Assembly: GCA_963853835.1 (NCBI GenBank)
Contig: OY970822.1
Span: 11,347,501 to 11,411,500 of the forward strand
Direction: 5' to 3'
Length of the DNA: 64,000 nucleotides
Origin: Calendula officinalis
Lineage: Eukaryota; Streptophyta; Magnoliopsida; Asterales; Asteraceae
The stretch's first letter is position 1. Every line of letters begins with the position of its first letter. Positions 25,298 to 37,030 of the stretch are shown here, in pieces. Position numbers and translations under genes: made by a program. The notes beneath the pieces are model-generated. The model was not told the origin of the DNA. It worked only from the letters and a program-made list of their open reading frames with translations, and made no database searches.

Positions 25298-25362
25298 AAG
25301 ATCGAACTCGTGACCTCCTTATATAGATGCAAGGAGTGCTAGCCAGCTACGCTAGTAGATGG
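25298..25362 (-). repeat. tRNA-derived SINE head (putative)
   Basis: On the minus strand the sequence reads GCGTAGCTGGCTAGCACTCC, then an inverted-repeat stem CTCCTT...AAGGAG, then GTCACGAGTTCGATCTTG. This resembles a tRNA D-arm/A box followed by a TTCGA-containing T-arm/B box. The anticodon-arm region is too long for a functional tRNA, and the sequence runs into T-rich DNA on its 3' side. A SINE head is the best explanation, but no target duplication was established. Confidence 0.4.
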
Positions 25363-25890
25363 ATATGTCTTATTTCGCCTTTTCGGATATATATTAATAT
25401 ATTTAGATATTCTATAACAATAAAAAAGTCCTAAAAATTGACCGTACCGAATTTTTTTCGAGTAGTAGCACATGCCACCGTGTGCTATATACCAATTACG
25501 CCCCTGTTTGTGAGGCTTGCAACCAAAATCAAACGCCACCACCTCCGTCCTTAGACACAACCGCATTTATCGATGGCTCAGTCTCCTGCGAGCTCCTTCG
25601 TCTTCTCCGATAATGTAATTAAAAAAGAAAAGAAAAATATGTTAGAAAAAAGGGATGGCAATTGGCAAAGACCACTGTCAACCATGACAACTGACGCCGT
25701 CAATTTTTGCCACATCAGTGTGTCGTCAATTAACACTTCAACTGACATTCGACAAACATACATGCCAACAATACATTTTCTATTCAGTTTTTTTGGAACC
25801 CACCATTATAAAATATGCACACACAATATACTATTAAAATATCCCTTGGGCCCCACCAAACCTCTTCCCTTTCACTTAGGATGACCGAAG
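25363..25890. other. Intergenic DNA
   Basis: Contains a short codon-like stretch from ATG 25573 followed by GTAATT, which could be a captured first exon, but no protein family was recognised. The last eight bases (25883-25890, GACCGAAG) are the target duplication of the following MITE. Confidence 0.35.
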
Positions 25891-26068
25891 CAGGGGAGGA
25901 CCTAGTATGGTGCTCAGGGTTGCCCGTGCAACCCCTAAATTTTTTCTGAATAGTGTAAAAATAGCGTTAAAATTTTTAAAATTTCTTTTTATTAGTGTAA
26001 GTGCAACCCCTGATAAAAAAATGTGCAACCGGTGACACCCCTCAACTTTTTCTTTGGATCTGCCACTG
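25891..26068. mobile_element. hAT-type MITE with 8-bp target duplication
   Basis: Starts CAGGGGAGGACCTAGTATGG and ends GGATCTGCCACTG, whose complement is CAGTGGCAGATCC: imperfect hAT-like inverted termini. A perfect 8-bp direct repeat GACCGAAG flanks it at 25883-25890 and 26069-26076. It is 178 bp with no coding capacity. Confidence 0.88.
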
Positions 26069-26666
26069 GACCGAAGTGTACAACACCCTCTCTCCAACCC
26101 AAAGTCATCGTGCCACGATTGGAGTAAATCGAAGGCTACCAATGAGAAAATCGACTTGCCAATGGCAGGCCTCTGAGTGGATAAATCACATAATTCATTC
26201 ATGTCGTATAATGTTTACAGTTTGAATCTCTCAAACTTTAGAATTACAATGAATATCCTTGTGGTTAAGTTTTGGACTTTTAATTGATGTCAACCGTGAC
26301 ATTAACCGACAACTTTTGTTTTTGTTAGATCAGGATCATTTCAGTTAACATTCTATTGACACAATCATGCAAACAATAGTCTTCTCCTCCCAATTTTTTG
26401 AGCTCCGTCATTATAACTTCATAAGATATACACAAATAAAATAACAGTACCCTATTAAAATACTAAATTTTCTTCCCTTATCTTCACTTCAGGTCACATA
26501 AGGAAATTGATTTCTCTCTCCAACCGAAGCATGATGCCCACAGTTTGAAGAAAGTGACAGAATCAATTAAGAACCGAAACAACCATTGTCACTAGTCTTC
26601 AATAAAGTGAAATGACTAGAACGTCCTTGTCTTTATCGTCTATTTAAATATTGATTTCTTTTACTA
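26069..26666. other. Intergenic DNA
   Basis: No gene recognised. Phrases such as CACCATTATAAAATATGCAC (from 25801) and GTCATTATAACTTCATAAGA (from 26406) lie in similar settings, each followed by ACACAAT/ACACAAA, an AATA/CCCTATTAAAATA run and TTCCCTTxxCTTCACTT. This suggests an old duplication of about 600 bp between 25670-25880 and 26270-26500. Confidence 0.35.
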
Positions 26667-26965
26667 CTTCCTCCGTATCAAAATAAGTGACACAAATTGG
26701 CTTACACGTTTTTTGAGGTAAAAGACTAAAATAGAAGTTAAAATAGATTAAAGTATGTAGTTAGTGGAGGCTGAGGCCAACTTTTCTTGAATAAAGTGAT
26801 ATTAATGAGTTTTAAAAGTTAAAGTAAGGGTATAAGAATAATTTCACTTTATTAAAATAGATAGTTAGTGGGTATATGTCCAACTATTTTTACCAAATAA
26901 TGAAAGTTTCAAAGTGTGTTATTTATTTTGAAACACCTCTGTTATTCATTTTGATACGGAGAAAG
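26667..26965. mobile_element. Stowaway-type MITE
   Basis: Inverted ends CTTCCTCCGTATCAAAATAA and (reverse complement of right end) CTTTCTCCGTATCAAAATGA, with TA at both flanks (26665-26666 and 26966-26967). These are the Tc1/mariner Stowaway hallmarks. 299 bp, non-coding. Confidence 0.85.
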
Positions 26966-29844
26966 TAATTTATCTATAGTTGTCTTTTATCGTGTTAATT
27001 TAGTCACATAGGTAATTGACACTCTTCTTATTCCTAAGAACATCTACCATGGTAAGTAATTCTTAAGGATAGTATTGATTTTTGATAAATCTTTTTATTT
27101 ATCTTTCTAGTTATAAAATTAAAAAGATATGATTAAGAAATAAAAATAGTAGATTTCATATAACAATTATTTTATGATTAGTAGATAAAACATGAATATT
27201 TAATAAAAATTAATACAATTTTTCAATAGAGAAATAGTGGTGACCGATAGAAGCCGGTGACCACCGTTGGCAACCTGCAAAATGGAGCTCTAACACAAAC
27301 AGCCTTTTATTTCACACACTTTTTAACTAGAGATAAACATGCAAACACACAAGCAAAAACTTGGAAACTTGAGAAATTTGCCAAAAACTACCAACAAAAT
27401 ATTGTTATATGATTTTCAAACATTTGATAAATTGGAATTTATAAAATTGGCCTTTTAATTAATGTGACGATTTCTATAATTTTCCTTTATGTTTTATTAC
27501 AATTTATTGAAGAAAAATATTAAATCATATTTAATGTTTTTCCAAGTAAATGATCAAAGAAGTCAAATATTTTTTTGTTCATATTTATAGCAATCCATTT
27601 ATTCATGTAATATAACTAGATTATTCATTGCATGTCACACAAACATCTGTAATATTTATTTATAAAAAATGGTCAATTCCAATTGTGTTTACTACTTTAT
27701 TCGTGTGTATAAATCACAAATATAATATTGTAATGATATTCTAACATCATGTTAATGTTAGTAAATAAAAAGCACTATTTAATAGTAGAACTTTTTAATT
27801 AATAAATCATAATTGTAATTAATGATATTCTTATTTTTGCAATTTATCAATTTTTTGCTAACTTTAATAATTGATTGTTAACAAATCAATTTCCTTAAAA
27901 AGGGAAAAATGATTATAATAACTTTGTTAATAAATTATGTTGTGCAATAACAACTTGTTAATGATATAGTTCATAAAAACGTTTGATATTATAAAATAGA
28001 GAAATGGTATTGATATCTACTTCCTTCAATTTAAAATAAGTGACACACTTTTCTTTTTAGGATGATTCAAAATAAGTGATATACTTTGAAAAATTACCTT
28101 ACTTGGCAAAAAATAATGAGACCCACACCCACTAACATCTACTTTATCAAAGTGAAATGTCTCATTTACCCTTACTTTTACCTATTAATATCATTAATTC
28201 CACTTTATTCAAAAAGTGTGGGACTCATTCTCCACTAATCATCCAATTAATTTAATTTAACTATCATTATAATATTTTGCCATATTTTATGTTATTACTC
28301 ACCACAACATGACATGCATAATCAACTAATTATCTTTCCTCACACCATACCCTCTTATTCACCAAAAGGCTTCTCGCTAACAATGTAGCACTTGCCAATG
28401 GCAATGGTCTTTTTTTATTACTTTTTATGACTTGGTAAATTTTGATTGGTTTGAGGATATTTTTTGTGGGTTTCAAATGAATGTTATATGGATGTTAAAC
28501 CAATGAGGATAATTTTAAGGTAACCGCTAAAATCATGTTAAAGAGCCAAAAGTGATTTTAACATGACTTTAACTTTAAGTCATACTTTGTCTCTAGAGCT
28601 ATCTATATAAAATTATTAAATGCATTGAATTTTTTTTTTATTAATGGATAAGTGACATCTAAAATGTAAAAGTGGTTGTTTTAAAATATAGAGTTGATTG
28701 TTAATTAATTTACAAATTCTAATGCATGTAATTATATTTTATAACCTGCTCATTATCAAAACCATAAATAATTATATTGTTCAAACACAACCACTTGCAT
28801 CCACTAGCTAGGGTCGTTTCTTAAGTTTTTTGGAGGCTTTGTTCAAAACTTTATTTAGTAACGCTAGATAAAACGTGCTACTATTGTTAAAAAAATTAGA
28901 GGGATAGATGGAGAGAGAAATTAGTTTTCCAATTTAAAACTTAAAAGAGATGAAGATCTTAGGAGATGAAAAAAAAAAGTGAATAGTGGTTAAGAGTAGT
29001 TAAAGTTTGTCAAAAAGGCTAGGAAATTCAAAATATTAATCCGAATACATATTACACTCAAAATGTAATTCATGAGCAACAAACAAGTAATTGGTCGAAG
29101 TATCAAATACATATTAATCTCCCATATATTATAAACTTGAATATTATGATGTAAAAGTTACGAGAAAAATTATGGGGTATCATTTATTATATAATTTTGT
29201 TAGAGATATTACTTATATTAAAATAAATTAATTTTGTTTAGTACTCATTATTTAGAAGATTTTAAAGGATTGCAGAGATTATCTTGCGCTACACCATGGA
29301 TATTGGATACCATCATATTGCATTTACATTGATTGCTTGCATGAATTTATAATTGAATTACTCATAAATTTCTATATTCATTTTAATAAATTACTACATC
29401 TAGTGATGGCTTAAATTATAGTTGTCAAACACTCAAGCCTCTAACATTGTTTTATACTTTTATTCCTAGTAGTTAGAACTTATAATTATTTTGTAATAAC
29501 AAAACAGCATCCGATTTTGTCAATTGTAGGGTATTAGAGATCTAAATTATAGACAATCATACTTTTATCTGAAAGTAGAGAGACTAATTATCATTTAGCA
29601 ATATTTTGTACTTTTCCAATAATTCAAAGTTGAAAATGTAAATTTGTTTTTATTAAGCGCAATGCGGAAACAAGTACTCTATAACTATATTTCGAGGCAA
29701 TCAATTTGTGGGTGGTGGTTGTGGATGGTGATTGCAATGGTTGTTATAATTTCAACATTTTGAAATTTAAGTAAGTAATAAATGATAGGACTAAATAGCA
29801 TTATTATTCTAGTGAAATGTTCAAGGTAGTCCATTAATTTTATC
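26966..29844. other. AT-rich intergenic DNA with a truncated Stowaway end
   Basis: No genes seen. At 28020 a sequence CTTCCTTCAATTTAAAATAA preceded by TA resembles a Stowaway left end, but a matching right end was not found. The rest is AT-rich and unassigned. Confidence 0.4.
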
Positions 29845-30010
29845 TAGTCCCAAGGGACATTTATTAGCCATTCGATTAAGAAAAATCAATGGTCAAGATC
29901 AAGATTCAAAACCACCACCACCACTACAAGCACATGTGCTTCTCCGGCGGCCGGAGACGGCGGCGGACGGCGGCAATGGGCGGCGGTCGACGGCGGCGCA
30001 AGGCGGCCAG

Positions 30011-30354
30011 AGGTGGCCGCCGGCGGTGGTGACCGGTGGTGGTGGTCGTGACTGGAAGCACATGTGTTTGAAACACATGTGTTTTGAAAATAAAGGAGTG
30101 TATATGTACAACCAAGCACATGTGTTTCAAGTAATGAAGCACATGTGCTTCATAACGTCAAGCACATGTGCTTCGTGATTCATACACAAATAAAGGAGGT
30201 GGCCGCCGGCGGTGGTGACTGGTGGTGGTGGTCGTGACTGGAAGCACATGTGCTTGAAACACATGTGTTTATAAAATAAAGGAGTGTATATGTACAGCCA
30301 AGCGCATGTGTTTCAAGTAATGAAGCACATGTGCTTCATAACGTCAAGCACATG
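30011..30354. repeat. 186-bp tandem duplication in the host element
   Basis: AGGTGGCCGCCGGCGGTGGT begins at 30011 and again at 30197. Both units continue through TAAAGGAGTGTATATGTACA and end in CATAACGTCAAGCACATG. The second copy is cut by the first gypsy element at its CAAGCACATG. Confidence 0.85.
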
Positions 30355-32113
30355 TGTAACATACGTGTTTTAAAATTTTGTATTTTAATAAGTTAAAAAT
30401 AGATAATAGTTGGTAAATGATAAGATAATAGACTTTGTAGTTGAAAATATTGCTAGAAATCTGTGATTTTGGGTATAGAAAAGTGGTATAAGTTAGAGGG
30501 AAGAAAAAGTGAAAAATTGCAGCATTTTGGGAGATAGCGGCGCTATCTTAGAGATAGCGGCGCTATCTTATGTAAATTGGAACAGCGACTCGAAATAGCA
30601 AAGGGGGAAAAACGCGAAAATTGGGGGATAGCGGCGCTATCTTGGAAGATAGCGGCGCTAAAAAGCGCGGGTGTGGAGATAGCGGCGCTATCTCTAGGAT
30701 AGCGGCGCTATCTTGTGCAGATTAGACATAAAAACGGGATTTTTCCCCATTTCAGCCAAAAATTTCTTCTAGACTTTTCTCTCTCGGTTGTTGGCGATTT
30801 TGGACGATTTTGGGAGTTCTTGGACAGATTTGGGCTAGGAATCAAAGGATTTTCGTCTATTGTGTTAATAATCAAGGTATTTCATCATCTCTAACTTAAC
30901 GCATGTGTAGAAATTGAGTTATCTAGTTGGTAGGTCATGAACCCTAAATTAGGGATTGAGTTATAAACTGAGATTTAGATGGTACACTAGTATATCTGAG
31001 ATTCTAGCTATGAGAAATGTGATTATCATGTGAATATGTTCAAACATGAATAAGTTGATAATTAGGGTTTGAGTTCATCATCACTTTTGGGGATAATTGG
31101 TGATTAGGATCAATTTTAGTTATGTTATGGACTAGAATGTTGATTGAAGTATGTGTGATTATATTAGGTAAACCATTGGGAGGTTGTGATAACTCTATTG
31201 ATCGGTGACGTCGGAGTTGCTCGGTTTGACATTGAAGTTGCTTAATCCCAGGTGAGTTCCCTATGTGCAATGTGTATACTTTTAATTATATTTATAACTA
31301 ATTAATATAATTAGTTGGTAACTGTAACAATTTGACATTCTCGAGTATTGATTTGGTTGGTTAAGGCATTGATAATCGTTATGATCAAACCCATCCTTCC
31401 TTGACCTGTTTGAGCAATTTCCCTTGAGTGATATTTCATTTCGTGAGGACCCATGGCGGCTTGAGTATTACTTCGTGTAATATGTCGGGCGGTGGACGCG
31501 GGAGTACCTGGCGGAGGAGTGGTATGGACCGTGGTGGTGAAGCTGGATCATGGACTCGGTTAGGGGTGCCATGGTCACCTTCATCGGCCTCATTCCCTAA
31601 TGGCCTAAGAGGGAATGACGCACTTTGTTAAATCTGGAATTCTACTTTGATCATTGTTGACCCGATGTTGTCATTTGGTGCTTTGTGATGATGTTGACAT
31701 GTTAACCCGGTACTTTGACCCGTTCTGTTGTTACTTGTTTCTTTATCTATGTTGATTAATATAATTATTTAGTATAACATTATACATTGTGGAACTCACT
31801 AAGCTTTTATAGCTTATACGTTTAGTTGTTACCATTTTCAGGAGTAGACAAAGGCAAGGGCAAGTGCGAGTAGATTCAGGAGTTGGTTAGCTTGAAGCTT
31901 TGGAAGAGCTTCTATTTTGGTATAGTCTTTTGGTATAGTATAGTATTGTATTTTTGGGGTACGTTTAGTTGGTTTGTATCCGTTGTAGCTAGTTTTTATA
32001 TGTATGTATGTCTTTTGGTAAAATTTTGTTAATCTTGTATTTTGGTAAAACTTTGGAAGGTTAGGTTGTAGATGATCTTTAAAAGTGGTCCTTTTGAAGT
32101 TTTGGTCGTTACA
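30355..32113 (+). repeat. 5' LTR of gypsy element 1
   Basis: Begins TGTAACATACG and ends GTCGTTACA. Its CT-rich leader CTTTTCTCTCTCGG lies near 30775, right after the hairpin array, and is the likely transcription start neighbourhood. The 67-codon ORF at 31428-31631 recurs exactly in the 3' LTR only because the LTRs are duplicates. Confidence 0.93.
30532..30713. repeat. Array of GATAGCGGCGCTATC hairpins in the LTR
   Basis: Six copies of a 7-bp-arm inverted repeat (GATAGCG-G-CGCTATC, one of them half-truncated) start at 30532, 30552, 30627, 30647, 30677 and 30698. The same array is in the 3' LTR at 37208-37389. It starts 177 bp after the LTR start and ends about 60 bp before the CT-rich leader. 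Confidence 0.9.
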
Positions 32114-32116
32114 ATA

Positions 32117-32128
32117 TGGTATCAGAGC
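32117..32128 (+). other. Primer-binding site of element 1
   Basis: TGGTATCAGAGC, three bases after the 5' LTR end, is complementary to the 3' end of initiator Met tRNA, the usual primer for plant Ty3/gypsy elements. Confidence 0.9.
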
Positions 32129-32316
32129 ATTGGTTTGAGTGAACTAGGTATCATTATGGTACTAGACTCAAACTTAGGCGGTGATGGTATAGTGTATAGG
32201 CTAAAGTTTAGGTCGGATACAAACCATAGGTTGGATACATAATGGTGGGTCAATAGAAATGTTAGAGTGAGTGTTATTTAATACTTCCACTTTATTCTTA
32301 TAAATTTCAGTTAGGG

Positions 32317-35300
32317 ATGGATCAAGGAAGTAGTAACAATGATAATGATGGACCGAGAAGTGCGGAACATCCAGAATTAACTCCTTCGGGTCCTCGAACT
32401 CAAGGAACAAACCCTAGTAATCATGAAGAAGAAGAAGAAGTAGTATCTCCGAGGGAGGAAAGGTTGATGAATAGGATGGCGGACATGGTCCGGGCCACCT
32501 TTGAACAATTTAGACGTGAAGAGAAGGAAAGGTTAAAAGAAAGAGGGAAGGAGAACGTGATTGATGAATCCCCGAGTAAGAAGTCGGGAACGGTTTCGTT
32601 CAAAACTTTTCGAAGTAGTGGGGCCACGGAATTCTCGGGTGTGTCAAATCCCGTCAATGCATTGTTATGGTTAGAAAACACCGAGAAAGTGTTTCCTATT
32701 TCTCGTGTAGATAAGAATGATCAAACGGTTTATGCCACCGCTATGTTCACTGATAAGGCTTTAACTTGGTGGAATAACACGTTTAAGATCTTGAATGAGG
32801 AAGAACAAGATCACATGAGTTGGAGTTCGTTCAAGGCCCGATTCCTTGAACAATATTGCCCAAGTGATATGAGAAGGAGGTTAGAGAAGGAGTTTTTAGA
32901 ACTCAAGCAAGGAAGTTTATCGGTAGATGAATATGAAACTTTGTTTAATCAAAAGGCCCAATTTGCCACGAAGTACATTCCAACCGAAGTCGAGAAGATC
33001 CAAATGTTTGTAGAAGGGTTAAGGTATGAAATCCAAGACTTTGTGAGCAACCGTGATATCCCGTCGTTTGCTAAGGCGGTGGAGTATGCTCGAAGAAGAG
33101 AGCATGATTTGAGTCTTCGTGGGGAATCGACTCCCGAACCTAAACGTCAAAAGGTCGATCAAACTACTTCGTCTCCATCCGGTCGTCCTAATCGATTTCC
33201 CTCTAATCGTAGAACCCAATCTCAAGGGTCATCTCGGCCTCGTGGCCAATCCCAATCGTTCTCTATTCAAGTAAGATTGAAGTTGAATTTAATATCATGA
33301 TATGTATATCTTATGAATTGTGTTTAACCATTTGAAATATTTTAGTCGGATGCTAACCGAGATTGCCAATCTTGTGGCAAGAATCACCGAGGACGGTGTA
33401 ATAGTGATCGTGGACCCGTGAAGTGTTTTGGTTGTTATGAGGAAGGTCACATAAAATCTAGGTGCCCGAATAAGGATGTTGTTTGTTATGGTTGCGGATT
33501 GGTGGGTCATCGGAGGCGTCAATGTCCTAATCCTTCTAATCGAGCAGTTGAAAGTCGAGGTTCGGTTCAACAACCTCCGCGAGTGGGTGCGGCAAGTCAA
33601 AAGGAGGAGGTCCCCAAGGTTAGAATCCGTGCATTTCAGTTAACCCCGGAGGAAGCCCGGGAGGATCCAAATGTCGTTTCTGGTATATTTCTTGTTAATT
33701 CCCAACCCGCCCATATATTATTTGATTCTGGAGCTTCTGATTCCTTTGTATCTGTGAAATTTGTTAAATTGTTATCTGTGCTTCCATCTCCTTTGTTGAA
33801 TCCATTCTGTGTTGATACTGCGGGTAGTGAGACCCTGGTAGCCGATCGTGTATATAAGGATTGCTCGTTAGAGATAGATGATCATAAGTTCCTAGTAGAT
33901 CTAGTGATGATAAATTTGCCCAATTTTGATATTATTATTGGGATGGATTGGATGTCTAAGTACCATGCTGATATTATGTGTTATGAGAAAGTGATTAAAA
34001 TTCCGGTACAAGGAAGAGAACCTTTGTACGTGTATGGCGAAAGTAAAATGAAGAAGAGACGGGTAATTTCTTTCTTGAAAGCTAGAAAACTGATGTCCCA
34101 TGGATGTTATTCTTATTTAGCTTATGTTCTCAATCCGGTTGTAGAAGTTAAGAAATCAGTGAAAGATGTTCCCATTGTTAATGAATTCCCGGATGTATTT
34201 CCCGAGGATTTACCCGGATTGCCGCCTGATCGTGAAGTTGAATTCCGAATTGACCTCGTGCCGGGTGCAGCTCCAATCGCCAAAACTCCTTATCGTTTAG
34301 CCCCGGCAGAAATGAAAGAAATTATGAATCAATTGCAAGAATTGCTAGATAAAGGGTTCATTCAACCGAGTGTGTCACCGTGTGGTGCACCGGTTTTGTT
34401 CGTTAAGAAGAAAGACGGGTCAATGCGGATGTGTATTGATTATCGTGAACTTAACAAAGTAACAATCAAGAACAAATATCCGTTGCCCAGAATTGATGAT
34501 CTTTTTGATCAATTGCAAGGTGCAAGTTATTTTTCTAAGATTGATTTGAGGTCCGGTTATCATCAGTTGAAGGTTTACAAAGAAGATATACCTAAGACCG
34601 CATTCCGAACCAGATATGGGCATTATGAATTCTTAGTCATGCCATTCGGTTTAACGAATGCTCCGGCCGCCTTTATGGATATGATGAATCGAGTATGTCG
34701 TCCTATGTTGGATAAGTCGGTTATTGTTTTTATCGATGACATTTTAGTATATTCAAAATCCGAGAGTGATCATGCTTCGCACCTTCGTGAAATTCTTGAT
34801 TTATTACGAAGAGAGAAATTGTATGCCAAGTTTTCCAAATGTGAATTTTGGTTGCGCCAAGTTCAATTCCTTGGTCATGTGGTATCAGGTGAAGGTATAT
34901 CTGTCGATCCTTCAAAGATTGAGGCGATCAAGAATTGGGAAGTGCCTCGAAATGCTTCCGAGATCCGAAGTTTCTTAGGTCTCGCGGGTTATTACCGCCG
35001 GTTCATTAAAGATTTCTCTCGTATTGCCGTGCCTCTCACAAGTCTTACTCGAAAAGATGTGAATTATGAATGGGGTGAGGCACAAGAAAAAGCTTTTAGT
35101 ATGTTAAAAGATTGTTTGACAAATGCTCCAATCTTGTCATTGCCCGAGGGTGAGGAAGACTTCGTTGTATTTAGCGATGCATCGAAAATGGGGCTCGGGT
35201 GTGTTCTCATGCAACGGGGAAAAGTTATTGCTTATGCTTCCCGCCAATTGAAGGGGTATGAAAAGAATTACCCGACTCATGATCTTGAGTTATCCGCGGT

Positions 35301-36996
35301 AGTGTTTGCACTAAAAATTTGGCGACATTATTTGTATGGGACTAAGTTCCAACTTTTTACCGATCATAAGAGTCTCAAATATATATTTAGCCAACAATCG
35401 TTAAATATGCGACAACAACGTGCCATGGAACTCATAAAAGATTATAATTGTGAAATTTTGTATCATCCCGGGAAGGCGAATGTAGTTGCTGATGCCCTAA
35501 GCCGTAAGGCTTACCGTTCGAGTATGTGTTATGCAATGTCCTCCACGACATTGAAGTTTATTTTGCTTGATGACCTTAAGAAGTGGCAAGATGAGGCATT
35601 AAAGCCCGAGAATATTAAGAAGGAGAGAATGGTGAATTATCAGAAAAATTTAGAGGTGGATGGTCGAGGTGTCAGGGTTTTTAGTAACCGTTTATGGATA
35701 CCGAAGATTGGAGAATTGAGAAATGATGTGTTGCGTGAGGCACATAGTTCAAAGTTCTCAATTCATCCGGGTATGAATAAAATGTATCATGATTTAAGGT
35801 TGGATTATTGGTGGCCGGGAATGAAGAAGGATATCGGGAAGTTTGTGCAAGAATGTAATGTTTGTGCACAAGTTAAAGCCGAACATCAAAAACCTTACGG
35901 GAGTTTGCAACCACTTAGCATTCCTGTTTGGAAGTGGGAAGAAATTTCCATGGATTTGATCACTAAACTTCCAAGAACCGCTCGTCAACACGATTGTATT
36001 TGGGTGATTGTTGACCGTTTGACCAAGAGTGCGCATTTCCTTGCTATGAGGGAAACGGCACCGATGGATTCATGGGCACAAGTATATTTAGATGAGATAA
36101 TTGCTAGACATGGTGTTCCTTTGAAGATTGTATCGGATAGAGATTCCCGATTTACTTCCAATTTTTGGAGTAGCATGCAAAAAGAATTGGGATCGAAAGT
36201 AGCTCTTAGTACCGCTTATCATCCTCAAACGGACGGGCAAACCGAGAGAACGATTCAAACGTTGGAAGACATGCTTAGGTCTTGTATTTTAGAATTCGGG
36301 GGAAGTTGGGATAGATATTTGTCGCTAGCCGAATTTTCTTATAACAATAGTTATCACTCTTCAATCAATATGGTACCATATGAAGCATTGTACGGAAGAA
36401 AGTGTAGAACACCTTTGTGTTGGCGAGAAGTTGGAGAGAAGGTGTTGGTGGGACCCGAGTTGGTCCAAGATACAAGCGATAAAATTCGGATTGTTCGGGA
36501 AAGAATGAAAGCGGCCCAAGATCGTCAAAAGTCATACGCGGATAAAAGGCGAAAACCGATAGAGTTTGCGGTAAATGACTATGTGATGTTAAAAGTTTCA
36601 CCTTGGAAGGGTGTCATGAGATTTGGGAAGAAAGGTAAGTTAAGTCCTCGATTTATCGGCCCATTTAAGATCATAGAACGGGTCGGAAAGCAAGCTTATC
36701 GCCTTGAGTTACCGGAAGAGCTAGCGGGTATCCATAACGTGTTTCATGTTTGTTATTTAAGAAAGAGCCTTAGAGAACGTGAGGAAACGGTACCGTTGAC
36801 CGAAGTCAAAGTCAACGAGAAATTGAGGTACGTAGAGGAACCGGAAGAAATAGTTGACCAAAAGTCGGTCAATCTCAAAAATAAGGAAATTCAGTTAGTA
36901 TTGGTGAAATGGAAACACCATAGAGGCCCGAATTGCACATGGGAAAGAAGAGATGATATGATTGAAAAGTATCCGTTCTTGTTCAAGTCAACCTAA
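32317..36996 (+). CDS. gag-pol polyprotein of element 1, with an apparent intron
   Basis: Retrotransposon polyprotein. The first frame (32317-33300) gives Gag and then stops. At 33271 there is a donor (CAA/GTAAGA) and at 33344-33345 an acceptor (ATTTTAG). Removing 33271-33345 joins 318 codons in frame to 33346-36996, giving about 1534 residues, close to the 1536 of element 2. Domains: Gag capsid region (about 100-270), three Cys/His motifs (CQSCGKNHRGRC, CFGCYEEGHIKSRC, CYGCGLVGHRRRQC), aspartic protease at DSGA (about 445), reverse transcriptase with FIDDILVYS (about 780), RNase H with SDAS and TDHKSL, integrase HHCC finger and DDE core (IVSDRDSRF, HPQTDGQTE), then a chromodomain-like tail (KNKEIQLVLVKWKHH). 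No other stop is visible, so it may be autonomous. The unspliced reading would yield Gag without the zinc knuckles. Confidence 0.85.
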
Positions 36997-37014
36997 TTTC
37001 GGGACGAAATTCTC

Positions 37015-37030
37015 AAAAGGAGGAGGTAAT
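37015..37030 (+). other. Polypurine tract of element 1
   Basis: AAAAGGAGGAGGTAAT immediately before the 3' LTR, in the position where plus-strand synthesis is primed. Confidence 0.8.

Noticed and set aside
25298..25362. A functional tRNA gene
   Set aside because: The anticodon stem-loop region is too long and the acceptor stem does not pair; a SINE head fits better.
25573..25620. A real first exon (MAQSPASSFVFSDN then GTAATT)
   Set aside because: No matching downstream exon or family; too short to support as a gene.
28020..28260. A complete Stowaway MITE
   Set aside because: Only the left end (TA plus CTTCCTTCAATTTAAAATAA) is recognisable; no matching right end.
29886..30178. Overlapping ORFs on both strands in the CGGCGG-rich patch
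   Set aside because: Low-complexity GC repeats open all frames; proteins are Pro/His/Gly runs with no family and sit inside a transposon.
31428..31631. 67-codon ORF in the LTR, repeated at 38104-38307
   Set aside because: Duplicated only because LTRs are duplicates; no known domain and no conservation evidence.
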